A stretch of DNA of 14,926 bases from Gammaproteobacteria bacterium (lineage in GTDB: Bacteria; Pseudomonadota; Gammaproteobacteria; SZUA-152): positions 1 to 14,926 of the forward strand of contig JAUWLO010000023.1 of assembly GCA_030613605.1 (NCBI GenBank), in the 5' to 3' direction. The notes below the pieces were generated by a model. That model did no database searches, had not been told where the DNA came from, and worked only from the letters and a program-made list of their open reading frames with translations. How positions within the stretch are numbered: the stretch's first letter is position 1; every line of letters starts with the position of its first letter. A program made the position numbers and the translations under genes. This document shows positions 1 to 7,101 of this stretch, piece after piece.

Positions 1-842
1 CATACTTCGCGTCTTTCTCTGTAGTCATGTCTCTCTCTGGAGTAATTTCTGTCTCTGGATTCCTGTCTGTCTATGTATTCATGTCTGTCTCTGGACTCAT
101 ATCTATCTCTGGACTCGTGTCTGTCTCTGGACTCGTGTCTGTCTCTGGATTCATGTCTATCACCAGGTTCGTACCTTTCCCGTCTGTAATCTTGAGATTG
201 TTCTTTTATTCTTTGAAAGAGGCCACCTTTTTTTCTGGCCTTTCTGAGTTTGTGGGGCACATGTCTATCTCTGGCCCGACGCCATTTCCCATCATGCCTG
301 TCTGCCTCATGCCAGTAGCCATCGTAATAACGCATGTATCGGTTGCTGGAGAAAAATAAATTATCAAAACCGAGAACAATGTAGGCACCTATTCCGCTGT
401 CAAACACGAGGTCAACGCCATGTTGATGCTGGTGTCGGTAGCCATGTGCTGGTGCATGAGGAGGAGGCGAAGGCCTGTGATGTCTGTTATAGCGTTTGTG
501 ACCCCTTAACCTGTCCGGGATATGACGATGTTCAGCATGGCCCCATGTGCCATTCAGCCTGAGTGCAGATTGCCAGTAACCATCGTAGAAACGCAGATAT
601 AAATTGTTGTAGAAATAGATGCCGTCATAACCCAGTACGAGGTAGGCACCAAAGTCAGTATCGTATTCGAGGTCATAATTATGGTGATGATGCCGATAAC
701 CATGCGCCGGGGCGTGTGGCGGGAGGATATGCCGAGTATGTGTGGCGGTAGCGTGCGTGCTGACGGGTATCACAGCCACTGTTCTGCAGCCTGCGAATAA
801 CATTATTGAAAGTATGGCTAATAAGAGGGCTGTGCGTTTCAT
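1..842 (-). CDS. Partial lipoprotein with duplicated YDGYW module and Arg/Glu-rich hexapeptide tail
   Basis: The minus-strand frame is open from an ATG at 842 to the window edge (280 codons, no stop), so the C-terminus is missing. The start has a good Shine-Dalgarno sequence (GTGAGG, about 5 nt upstream). The N-terminus MKRTALLLAILSIMLFAGC is a lipoprotein signal with lipobox FAGC and lipidated Cys19, so the product should be membrane anchored, probably in the outer membrane. Two homologous modules of about 86 residues follow. Each starts with a His-rich PPHAPAHGYRH stretch, continues with GAY(L/I)VLG, and ends with a YDGYW motif (residues 86-90 and 173-177), then GxW and a basic segment. From about residue 212 the protein is dominated by RDRHES-type hexapeptides. 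The GYW..GxW pattern resembles uncharacterised proteobacterial envelope lipoproteins. No function can be assigned. It is the last gene read leftward and is separated from the transglycosylase gene by 90 bp. Confidence 0.8.
   Translation of the reverse strand, partial: MKRTALLLAILSIMLFAGCRTVAVIPVSTHATATHTRHILPPHAPAHGYRHHHHNYDLEYDTDFGAYLVLGYDGIYFYNNLYLRFYDGYWQSALRLNGTWGHAEHRHIPDRLRGHKRYNRHHRPSPPPHAPAHGYRHQHQHGVDLVFDSGIGAYIVLGFDNLFFSSNRYMRYYDGYWHEADRHDGKWRRARDRHVPHKLRKARKKGGLFQRIKEQSQDYRRERYEPGDRHESRDRHESRDRHESRDRYESRDRHEYIDRQESRDRNYSRERHDYRERREV
27..158 (-). repeat. 18-bp tandem repeat encoding (E/Y)SRDRH hexapeptides
   Basis: Degenerate 18-bp units, read on the plus strand as variants of GTGTCTGTCTCTGGACTC, are tandemly arrayed in frame inside the lipoprotein gene. 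Between about 27 and 158 there are roughly seven units encoding variants of RDRHES, RDRYES and RDRHEY. The two units around 117-152 are nearly identical. The period is a multiple of three, so unit gain or loss would keep the frame. The array continues in weaker form to the window edge. The composition (alternating Arg with Asp/Glu) suggests a charged, extended or helical tail. Confidence 0.75.
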
Positions 843-932
843 GAGAACCTCACGTATTTTAAATGGGGTAATTCAATCAGACTTTTTAATTGGGAAATAG
901 TTTCCATTTACCTTGAGCGTAGCTGATGAACC

Positions 933-1538
933 TTAACGTGACCTGAACCAGCGTTTGCGCAAGGTATCAAATACTCGGTTGGGATACCACACTTTGCCAA
1001 GGCTGCCGTTATAACGTGCCAGGGCTCGTTGGAAATCACCTTTTTCCCGTTGCAGGTAGTGTTTGAGAATGGTGCAACCAAAGCGCAGATTGGTGCGAGT
1101 GTTGAAGAGGTTGTCTCCGGCATCGGGAATTTCTTTTAACCAGAAAGGCATGATTTGCATCAGTCCCTGTGCGCCAGCGCTTGAAATGGCCCAGCGATTG
1201 AAGTTGCTTTCGACGTTAATGACTGCCAGCACCAGTTCTGGAGCCAGGCCGACCTTGTTGGCTTCGTAGTGAATATTTTTCAGTAGTTCCAGACGTTTGC
1301 TATCGTCTGGCATGCGGGATTTGAGTCGGGTGGACATATCCAGAAGCCAGACTTCGGCATCAAAACGGTCCTCAAAGCTGTCAGATTCGTTGATGGTTTT
1401 TAGCAGCAGGTTACGGAGGTCATCGTCGGGTTTTTCTATTGTTGCCGCCATCGCCGCGCTGCTTACTGCTATTGATGCAACCACCAGCAGTAATACAGCA
1501 GGGGAAAACAGAGTCGAAAATTGGCGCAATTTGGGCAT
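933..1538 (-). CDS. Secreted lytic murein transglycosylase, SLT domain
   Basis: This encodes 201 residues with an N-terminal signal peptide (hydrophobic residues 11-32, likely cleavage near AMA-AT). The C-terminal half is a soluble lytic transglycosylase (goose-lysozyme-like) domain. The catalytic Glu is Glu110 in AVINVESNFN, followed by the family's SSAGAQGLMQIMP motif (119-131) and the ARYNGS segment typical of the domain's end. Such enzymes cleave the MurNAc-GlcNAc bond of peptidoglycan in the periplasm and form 1,6-anhydroMurNAc. The ATG lies 5 nt after the proS stop, so it is almost certainly co-transcribed with proS and may be translationally coupled; no strong ribosome-binding site of its own is visible. 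The protein is short, without the large superhelical domain of Slt70, so it resembles compact EmtA/MltC-type catalytic cores. The residues between the signal and the SLT domain (35-95) look helical and have no recognised domain. Confidence 0.9.
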   Translation of the reverse strand: MPKLRQFSTLFSPAVLLLVVASIAVSSAAMAATIEKPDDDLRNLLLKTINESDSFEDRFDAEVWLLDMSTRLKSRMPDDSKRLELLKNIHYEANKVGLAPELVLAVINVESNFNRWAISSAGAQGLMQIMPFWLKEIPDAGDNLFNTRTNLRFGCTILKHYLQREKGDFQRALARYNGSLGKVWYPNRVFDTLRKRWFRSR

Positions 1539-1543
1539 ACCCT

Positions 1544-3268
1544 TTATGTCGTCTTGGTTGTTTTTTCCTTGAGAAAATTGATCACAGAATCGAGCGAAAT
1601 ATCCTGTTTATCAGTATCTTGCCGGCCTTTGTATTCAATGTTGCCTGAATCTAACCCGCGTTCACCTACCACGAGGCGATGCGGAATGCCGATAAGCTCC
1701 ATGTCGGCAAACATGACGCCCGGGCGCTCCTTACGATCATCCAGCAGCACATCAAATCCGGCTGCTTCCAGCTCGTCATGAAGCTTCTCTACCGCTTCAC
1801 GCAGGCGCTGGGATTTGTGCATATTCATGGGTAATAAGGCCACCTGAAACGGGGCGATGGATTCAGGCCAGATGATGCCGTTGTTATCGTGATTTTGCTC
1901 AATGGCGGCAGCCACCACACGAGAGACACCAATACCGTAACAGCCCATGGTCATCACCACTGATTTACCGTTTTTATCCAGCACAGTTGCATCCATGGCC
2001 GCAGCGTATTTCTGTCCCAGCTGGAAAATATGACCCACTTCAATGCCACGCTTGATGGACAGGGTGCCTTTGCCATCGGGGCTGGCATCGCCTCCCTGCA
2101 CATTGCGTAGGTCGGCCACCTCGGGCAAGTTCACATCACGTTGCCAGTTAATACCAAAATGATGTTTGTCTTCGATATTGGCGCCGGCGCTAAAGTCAGC
2201 CATTACCGCTACAGTGCGGTCGGCAATACAGGGGATGGGTAACTTCACCGGGCCTAGTGAGCCGGGTCCGGCACCAATGGCGGCACGGATGTCTTCCTCG
2301 CTGGCGAACTCCAGTGGGCTGGCCACCTGCGGTAATTTTTCGGCCTTAACAGTATTGAGTTCGTGGTCACCACGTACCAGCAGAGCCACCAGTTCGTTTT
2401 CAGATTCTTCGCTGGCGTGAACCACCAGGGTCTTGATGGTTTTCTCAATGGGCAGGTCGAATTGATCCACCAGTTCATCAATGGTTTTGGCGTTGGGGGT
2501 GTCTACTTCGGTCATTTTCATGGAAGCATTTGGACGATTACCCGCAGGAGCTACGGCTTCAGCCAGTTCCACATTGGCTGCATAGTCGCTTTGGCTGGAA
2601 AAGGCGATGGCGTCTTCACCTGATTCTGCCAGTACGTGGAATTCATGGGAGGCACTGCCACCAATAGCACCGCTATCTGCCTGCACGGGACGGAAGTCCA
2701 GCCCTATACGTGTGAATATGCGCGTATAGGTCGCGTGCATAACCTCGTAAGTTTGTTGCAATGATTCCTGATTCACATGAAAAGAATAGGCATCTTTCAT
2801 CAGGAATTCGCGCGCTCGCATAACGCCAAAACGTGGTCGGGTTTCATCACGAAACTTGGTTTGAATCTGATAAAAATTCATTGGCAACTGTTTATAACTG
2901 CGCAGTTCACGACGACAGAGATCAGTAATCACTTCTTCGTGGGTCGGGCCAAAACAAAATTCTCGGTTATGGCGATCATGCATGCGCAACAACTCGGAGC
3001 CATATTGATCCCAGCGCCCGGATTCCTGCCACAGCTCGGCCGGTTGCACGACGGGCATGAGCAGTTCCTGCCCTCCGGCACGATTCATCTCTTCACGTAC
3101 GATGTTTTCAACCTTGCGTAATACTCGCAGGCCCAGAGGTAACCATGAGTACAGGCCGGAAGCCAGTTTGCGAATCATGCCAGCGCGCAGCATAAGCTGG
3201 TGGCTGATGATCTCCGCATCGGCGGGAGTTTCTTTAACGGTGGCTAGTAGGAATTGTGAGGTGCGCAT
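1544..3268 (-). CDS. proS: Prolyl-tRNA synthetase, bacterial type with editing insertion
   Basis: This encodes 574 residues, close to the 572 of E. coli ProS, and starts with the conserved MRTSQFLLATVKETPADAE. It is a cytoplasmic class II aminoacyl-tRNA synthetase that charges tRNA-Pro. Motif 1 lies around residues 45-80 (VENIVREEMNRAGG, LMPVVQPAELW). Motif 2 is at about 137-165 (FRDETRPRFGVMRAREFLMK). Motif 3 is in the C-terminal part of the catalytic core (GCYGIGVSRVVAAAIEQ). Between motifs 2 and 3 (about 224-405) sits the YbaK-like INS domain, which hydrolyses mischarged Ala-tRNA-Pro. It contains FDLPIEKTIKTLVV, with the Lys expected in the editing site. The anticodon-binding domain forms the last 100 residues (IAPFQVALLPMN onward). 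The transglycosylase gene follows 5 nt downstream. The 14 bases before the ATG contain no purine-rich ribosome-binding site. Confidence 0.98.
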   Translation of the reverse strand: MRTSQFLLATVKETPADAEIISHQLMLRAGMIRKLASGLYSWLPLGLRVLRKVENIVREEMNRAGGQELLMPVVQPAELWQESGRWDQYGSELLRMHDRHNREFCFGPTHEEVITDLCRRELRSYKQLPMNFYQIQTKFRDETRPRFGVMRAREFLMKDAYSFHVNQESLQQTYEVMHATYTRIFTRIGLDFRPVQADSGAIGGSASHEFHVLAESGEDAIAFSSQSDYAANVELAEAVAPAGNRPNASMKMTEVDTPNAKTIDELVDQFDLPIEKTIKTLVVHASEESENELVALLVRGDHELNTVKAEKLPQVASPLEFASEEDIRAAIGAGPGSLGPVKLPIPCIADRTVAVMADFSAGANIEDKHHFGINWQRDVNLPEVADLRNVQGGDASPDGKGTLSIKRGIEVGHIFQLGQKYAAAMDATVLDKNGKSVVMTMGCYGIGVSRVVAAAIEQNHDNNGIIWPESIAPFQVALLPMNMHKSQRLREAVEKLHDELEAAGFDVLLDDRKERPGVMFADMELIGIPHRLVVGERGLDSGNIEYKGRQDTDKQDISLDSVINFLKEKTTKTT

Positions 3269-3281
3269 GGTGATTTAAAAA

Positions 3282-3287
3282 ATTATA
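3282..3287 (-). promoter_or_regulatory. Possible -10 element (TATAAT) just upstream of proS
   Basis: On the minus strand a perfect TATAAT lies 14 nt upstream of the proS ATG. Transcription from it would begin about 7 nt downstream, leaving an almost leaderless mRNA, which fits the absence of a Shine-Dalgarno sequence. No good -35 hexamer is seen 16-18 bp further upstream and there is no TGn extension. The match may be chance in an AT-rich spacer. Confidence 0.3.
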
Positions 3288-3376
3288 TTGTGAAAACCTG
3301 GTGGTAATTTCTGGCACCCAGTTGTGGTAACAGAAATCCCCTTTTTGTTTAAATGTGCCTGGGTCTACTCAGCAGT

Positions 3377-3817
3377 CTATTCAACGACCTGCGCATTGGA
3401 GACAAACAGTATTTGATCAAAAGTGCGATGTAACGATTTACTGGTGAAGTTGTTCATCACCGCAGCATCGGTCCATTTCACATTTTGCTCGGGTTTGATA
3501 CGCATCATGGAGGCGGCAATCCACATGGGTTGGCCGGTACCGGTATCAACATTCATGTAGGTGTATCCGGCAGCATGCATCATTTCCAGAACCTTGCCCT
3601 GTTTTGGCAGGTCTTTTGCGGCAGCGAGAGCGGCCTGCTGGGAGGCTGATAGTGGGCGCTGGCCCTGTGCCTGGCTGGGCTGTGTAGGTGCCTGGGTTGC
3701 TGGAGCCGCACTTTCTTCAGCTTGAGTGGATTGGGTTGTTTCTTTATTGTCCGAGTCGGAGCAGGCAATTAATGCCAGGCTCAGTGCGCAGACAATGGAT
3801 AGATTTCGACGATTCAT
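3377..3817 (-). CDS. Small lipoprotein with NrfJ-like C-terminal domain
   Basis: This encodes 146 residues. The start is well supported by TAGGAG 6 nt before the ATG. The N-terminus MNRRNLSIVCALSLALIACS is a lipoprotein signal with lipobox LIAC and lipidated Cys19. The residue after the Cys is Ser followed by Asp, so it is not the Asp+2 inner-membrane retention signal and outer-membrane sorting is plausible. A low-complexity Ser/Thr/Gln/Ala/Pro linker follows (about 20-65). The C-terminal 75 residues match, by my recollection, the pattern of NrfJ-like or OB-fold-like secreted proteins: GKVLEMMHAAGYTYMNVDTG, then WIAAS, then a final NFTSKSLHRTFDQILFVSN segment. The role of that family is unclear. 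It lies 46 bp downstream of nadC and 108 bp upstream of proS. A 9-bp direct repeat (CTAATACAA on the plus strand) occurs at 3827-3835 and 3842-3850 in its leader. Confidence 0.8.
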   Translation of the reverse strand: MNRRNLSIVCALSLALIACSDSDNKETTQSTQAEESAAPATQAPTQPSQAQGQRPLSASQQAALAAAKDLPKQGKVLEMMHAAGYTYMNVDTGTGQPMWIAASMMRIKPEQNVKWTDAAVMNNFTSKSLHRTFDQILFVSNAQVVE

Positions 3818-3863
3818 GTGCTTCTCCTAATACAATTCCCGCTAATACAAGCCGCTCAGGGTA

Positions 3864-4745
3864 TCACAGGGCGGTTGGAGCGGCCATAAAACGCATGGAA
3901 AGGTCGATAGCCCGGACATGTTTGGTGAGGCTGCCTACTGATATAAAGTCCACGCCGGTTTTGGCAATGTCTCTTACAGTGTCCAGATTCACGTTGCCCG
4001 AGGCCTCCAGAGTGGCTCTGCCCTGGGTGAATGCCACGGCTTCACGTAATTTTGGCAAGCTCATGTTGTCCAGCAGGATTTGATTTGCTCCACCTTGTAA
4101 GGCCTGTCTTAATTCGTCCCGGTTTTCTACTTCTACCTCAACAGAGGCTTCCGGGTTGTTCATGTGTGCCTGAGCGATAGCCCCGGCAATAGAACCGGCG
4201 GCATGGATGTGATTTTCTTTTATAAGGTAGGCATCGAACAGTCCCATGCGGTGATTGTTGCCACCTCCACAGACCACCGCATATTTTTGCGCGCTGCGCA
4301 GACCGGGTAAAGTTTTGCGAGTATCGAGGATACGGGTGGTGATATCAGTATTTATTTTGGCAATGGCGTCTACATACTGGCGCGTTAACGTTGCGGTGCC
4401 GGAGAGTGTCTGTAAAAAATTGAGCGCTGTGCGTTCGCCGGTAAGCAGGGCGCGAGAATTGCCTTTTAGTGTGCAGAGCAGCTGGTCAGTTTGTATTTTA
4501 TCACCATCATTAGCGTGCCATTCGATGCTGATCGCTTCATCCAATTGCTGAAAAGCTTCATCGAACCATGAAGTGCCGCAAAGTATTGCAGATTCACGAC
4601 TAATAACTTCCGCAGTGGATTGGCTGTCTTTCGGGATGAGCTGGGCCGTTATGTCACCATTACCTAAATCATCACCAATGTCTTCGGTCAGTGCAAATTG
4701 CACGACCTGTTTAATGTCTGCGGGTAGAAAAGTGCAGCTAGCCAT
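3864..4745 (-). CDS. nadC: Nicotinate-nucleotide pyrophosphorylase (quinolinate phosphoribosyltransferase)
   Basis: This encodes 293 residues, normal for NadC. The enzyme converts quinolinate and PRPP to nicotinate mononucleotide, CO2 and pyrophosphate in de novo NAD synthesis in the cytosol. The N-terminal open alpha/beta domain has the hallmark ALTEDIGDDLGNGDITA (18-34). The TIM-barrel-like catalytic domain shows ERTALNFLQTLSGTAT (104-119), RILDTRKTLPGLR (138-150) with the substrate-binding Arg/Lys residues, GGGNNHRMGLFDAYLIKENH (160-179), VEVEVEN (202-208), ILLDNM (223-228), LEASGNV (246-252) and ISVGSLTKH (268-276). All expected catalytic residues appear present. The ATG lies inside the end of the upstream methyltransferase gene (ATGGCTAG, 8-nt overlap), so translational coupling is likely. 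NadA and NadB are not in the window. Confidence 0.97.
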   Translation of the reverse strand: MASCTFLPADIKQVVQFALTEDIGDDLGNGDITAQLIPKDSQSTAEVISRESAILCGTSWFDEAFQQLDEAISIEWHANDGDKIQTDQLLCTLKGNSRALLTGERTALNFLQTLSGTATLTRQYVDAIAKINTDITTRILDTRKTLPGLRSAQKYAVVCGGGNNHRMGLFDAYLIKENHIHAAGSIAGAIAQAHMNNPEASVEVEVENRDELRQALQGGANQILLDNMSLPKLREAVAFTQGRATLEASGNVNLDTVRDIAKTGVDFISVGSLTKHVRAIDLSMRFMAAPTAL

Positions 4746-5661
4746 CTCGTTTCAATACGATCAACCGATAGGTTTTATAACGCTCAAACACGGCCTGTGT
4801 GCGGTGCCCCGAAAAATATTTATATTTTTGTTTTCGGAGTTTTTTGCCTAGAAATAGATTGAATAGTTTTTTAATAAGACCGTATGTCTTCGGATAATTA
4901 TCGGTCAGATAACGATTGATGGTTTGCCCGGCAGGAATGAGTTTTTGCGTTAGCGTCTCATCCACCAGTTTAATATTTGGGCTAACTTTTTTCGTAATGT
5001 CTTCATCACGCAATAATGTGAAGGGATGTTTCCCCAGTTCGGCATAAAACTGGTCCATGCGATGACCTCCACCAAAACTTTTATCACCCGGTTGACCATC
5101 TCCGTCATGTTCGGTTTTAAAAAAGTCACAAATTACGACTAGCCCGCCAGGTTTGACGATGTGTGCCAGGATCGGGAATGAAGCTGCCATAGGAATGTAC
5201 TGGTAGCTTTCGCTGAATAACGCGGCATCGTAATAGCCGCTATGTTCATCCAGAGGAAATTGTTCAAAAGTGGCTTCAAATAAACGCCCTGCTTTTTTAT
5301 CTCCAGTTATTTTGTCTGAAGGAGCGGAACATTTTTCCAGTCGGGCGCGGACCTGCTCTGCCAGTTTGGGAGCTGGCACCAGGCCATCGGCAAGATAACC
5401 CCGGTTGATAAGCTGCGCCAGAATGTGGCCGGTACCGCAACCAATGTCAATTACCCGAGTATTACCACCCTCTGCTGAAGGCAGAGCGGTTACGATCATA
5501 TCGGTATAACGCTGCTGGGCTTCGGCCAGATTGCTTAGGGATAAAGTCAGATCCTTTTCCCAGAGGCCGTAGTGCAAGTCGTCAACACCCAGAAGTTGTT
5601 GACCAAGTACCAGGCCTAGCTCCTTGCTGCCCATTTTTTCGGTTTTTACAGGTTGGCTCAC
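4738..5661 (-). CDS. Class I SAM-dependent methyltransferase, substrate unknown
   Basis: This encodes 307 residues with a GTG start at 5661; a later in-frame ATG at 5634 is an alternative but has no better ribosome-binding site. The Rossmann-like fold is marked by motif I at residues 70-80 (VIDIGCGTGHI), which binds S-adenosylmethionine. Later motifs include YDAALFSESYQYIP (motif II region), HIVKPGGLVVICDFF (motif III region) and a Gly/His segment SFGGGHRMDQFY. The last 70 residues are basic and Tyr-rich (FLGKKLRKQKYKYFSGHRT) and have no methyltransferase motif, so they may bind the substrate or a membrane. The overall layout recalls UbiE/COQ5-type small-molecule methyltransferases, but I cannot name the substrate. 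It overlaps nadC by 8 nt, so the two are co-expressed. Whether it acts in nicotinate metabolism is unknown. Confidence 0.85.
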   Translation of the reverse strand: MSQPVKTEKMGSKELGLVLGQQLLGVDDLHYGLWEKDLTLSLSNLAEAQQRYTDMIVTALPSAEGGNTRVIDIGCGTGHILAQLINRGYLADGLVPAPKLAEQVRARLEKCSAPSDKITGDKKAGRLFEATFEQFPLDEHSGYYDAALFSESYQYIPMAASFPILAHIVKPGGLVVICDFFKTEHDGDGQPGDKSFGGGHRMDQFYAELGKHPFTLLRDEDITKKVSPNIKLVDETLTQKLIPAGQTINRYLTDNYPKTYGLIKKLFNLFLGKKLRKQKYKYFSGHRTQAVFERYKTYRLIVLKRDG

Positions 5662-5838
5662 AGGTCGAATCTCGCGTCTGTTTTTGACTATTTTTTGCGG
5701 AATGATGAGTAATACGGCGCAATTGATGCTTTAGAGGAGCGTCGCGCGGCAGATATTAATGGGTTACCTGTAGGTAGACAAGGGCTAGACAAGGTTACCT
5801 GCGGGAAAGGGTTTGTTTGTTACCCATTTTATATGGCA

Positions 5839-5854
5839 AGAAGCATGTGCTTCT
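5839..5854. promoter_or_regulatory. Inverted repeat AGAAGCA-TG-TGCTTCT
   Basis: Perfect 7-bp arms flank a TG centre, about 180 bp upstream of the binding-protein start. No T-run follows on either side, so it is not terminator-like. The length and symmetry suit a dimeric transcription-factor site. It shares its arm length and TG centre with the dyad at 5950-5965, but the arm sequences differ. Confidence 0.35.
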
Positions 5855-5943
5855 GGTCACAAAATAGCACCAGGCAGGCCAATTCAACTACAGAGTGAGT
5901 GGGTTTGGGCCGAAAACTACTAATGAGATATGCCTTAATAAAT

Positions 5944-5974
5944 CAGGGTGTTGGGATGTCCCAACAATACCCTG
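5944..5974. promoter_or_regulatory. Extended dyad / hairpin upstream of the binding-protein gene
   Basis: The core is GTTGGGA-TG-TCCCAAC (5950-5965). Outer arms CAGGGT (5944-5949) and ACCCTG (5969-5974) continue the complementarity, with a 3-nt bulge (AAT) on the right side. The element ends 57 bp before the proposed start at 6032, so it could be an operator near the promoter or a 5'-UTR stem-loop. There is no T-run after it, which argues against a terminator. Confidence 0.45.
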
Positions 5975-6020
5975 TGTAACTTATTGATTGAACAATGAAA
6001 TAACCACATGGAAGCTTTTA

Positions 6021-6029
6021 GAGGTGGAG
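6021..6029 (+). promoter_or_regulatory. Ribosome-binding site deciding the start at 6032
   Basis: GAGGTGGAG lies just before the ATG at 6032, with its GAGG core about 7 nt upstream. The upstream in-frame ATG at 6008 has no comparable purine-rich site, and the shorter product begins with a better-shaped signal peptide. Confidence 0.7.
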
Positions 6030-6031
6030 TG

Positions 6032-7048
6032 ATGTTAACCAAAAACGTACCCATTTTAGGGATAGCCCATCGATTTATGCTGTCGGCAATGCTGGTGTTC
6101 GGGTCGGCTTCCCTCTTTGCAGCCGATGATCACCATCATTCACATGATTCCGGATTTAGTGATCCGGCCGTTTTTACAAAAGTCCCGGATGGTTGGACAT
6201 CAAAGCCGATCAAGCATATCGATAAATATCCAAATGTCGATTTGGTGGTCTCTCTGGGGCAACAGAGTTACCCGCTATTTTATGATTTGATTCCGGAGTA
6301 TGCACGAGAAAACAATCTCAACATTGTTGTTGAGCAAGGAACCTGTGGGATTACCTCGGGACGCTTATTGAAGAAGAAAGTGGATGTTGGCGCTTTTTGT
6401 TGTCCTCCGGGAAAAAATGATCGGTTACCTGGATTAAAATTTTATTCATTGGGTATTTCGCCGATCGCTTTGATTGTTAATACAGAAAATCCATTGAGCA
6501 ATGTGAGTTCAAAGCAAGCGAAGGAAATTTTTGAAGGTGAAATTTCTCGTTGGTCCGAGATTGGCTCCAGTAACAATCAATTAATCAAACCCGTTGGCAG
6601 GTTGCATTGTAAAACTCGCCCTGGTCACTGGCGTTCGATGTTGAAAAGCGGTGATGATTTTAGTCCTCGTTTATTCGAGGTGGGTGTCATCCCGGATATG
6701 ATTTCACAGGTTTCCCGTAGTGCCAGCAGCATAGGTTGGGAGACTCCTTTGATGGTGGAGCTTCACCAGAAAAAGGGCAAGGTAAAAGTGCTTAAAATAG
6801 ATGGTCATTTACCTTTCGAGATTGATTATGTTTTGACTGGAAAGTATCCCCTGTATCGCAGCTATACGCTGACTGCCTGGGATAAAAAAAGCAAAACCAA
6901 TCGGGAAGCGGTTAAATTGATTCGATATCTTCAGCAGCACATAGAAAAAACTCATAAAGAAATCAGTTTTATTCCGGTTTCACGATTGAAGAAGGCTGGA
7001 TGGGTGTTTGTGGGTGATGAGCTTGTTGGCGAGCCGGAACCAAATTAG
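6032..7048 (+). CDS. Secreted PstS-like solute-binding protein with His-rich N-terminus
   Basis: This encodes 338 residues from the ATG at 6032 (346 from 6008). A signal peptide ends near SASLFA-ADD (residues 25-33), so the mature protein is periplasmic. It begins with DDHHHSHDSG, a His-rich patch that could bind metal. The body resembles the type II periplasmic-binding (PstS/PBP-like) fold: LVVSLGQQSYPLFYDLIPEY (71-90), GITSGRLLKKKVDVGAF (106-122, the usual ligand-loop region), GISPIALIVNTENPLSNVSS (141-160), AKEIFEGEISRWSEIG (163-178) and VGRLHCKTRPGHW (188-200). It has four cysteines in the mature part: Cys105, the adjacent pair Cys123-Cys124 in AFCCPPGKNDRLPG, and Cys193. Adjacent cysteines beside the predicted ligand loop are unusual for PstS. 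No ABC permease or ATPase genes are nearby. Instead a GGDEF-EAL protein follows 53 bp downstream, which suggests ligand sensing rather than transport. The ligand is unknown; phosphate or another oxyanion is only a guess from the fold. Confidence 0.75.
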   Translation: MLTKNVPILGIAHRFMLSAMLVFGSASLFAADDHHHSHDSGFSDPAVFTKVPDGWTSKPIKHIDKYPNVDLVVSLGQQSYPLFYDLIPEYARENNLNIVVEQGTCGITSGRLLKKKVDVGAFCCPPGKNDRLPGLKFYSLGISPIALIVNTENPLSNVSSKQAKEIFEGEISRWSEIGSSNNQLIKPVGRLHCKTRPGHWRSMLKSGDDFSPRLFEVGVIPDMISQVSRSASSIGWETPLMVELHQKKGKVKVLKIDGHLPFEIDYVLTGKYPLYRSYTLTAWDKKSKTNREAVKLIRYLQQHIEKTHKEISFIPVSRLKKAGWVFVGDELVGEPEPN

Positions 7049-7101
7049 TAACAAAAAGAATTAATTATTATCAATATGTAGAAAATACAGAGGAAAGTTT
7101 T

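Larger units (their letters stand above)
5662..6031. other. Divergent intergenic region with several inverted and direct repeats
   Basis: This 370-bp region separates the minus-strand methyltransferase from the plus-strand binding protein and should hold both promoters. I see no convincing ORF or RNA gene. It contains direct copies of GGTTACCTG at 5762-5770 and 5793-5801, with TAGACAAGG repeated between them. Inverted repeats lie at 5839-5854, 5853-5873 (CTGGT/ACCAG) and 5944-5974. No convincing -35/-10 pair could be fixed by eye. Confidence 0.5.

Noticed and set aside
27..160. CRISPR-like short repeats
   Set aside because: The repeats are contiguous 18-bp units with no unique spacers, and they keep an open reading frame in the lipoprotein gene.
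27..359. Plus-strand ORF rich in SVSGL repeats
   Set aside because: It is the antisense of the lipoprotein's hexapeptide-coding repeat, lacks a ribosome-binding site, and the minus-strand frame has a lipobox, a good start and longer continuity.
893..905. Terminator for the transglycosylase operon (GGAAA-TAG-TTTCC)
   Set aside because: The stem is 5 bp and AT-rich with a 3-nt loop, and no T-run follows on the minus strand.
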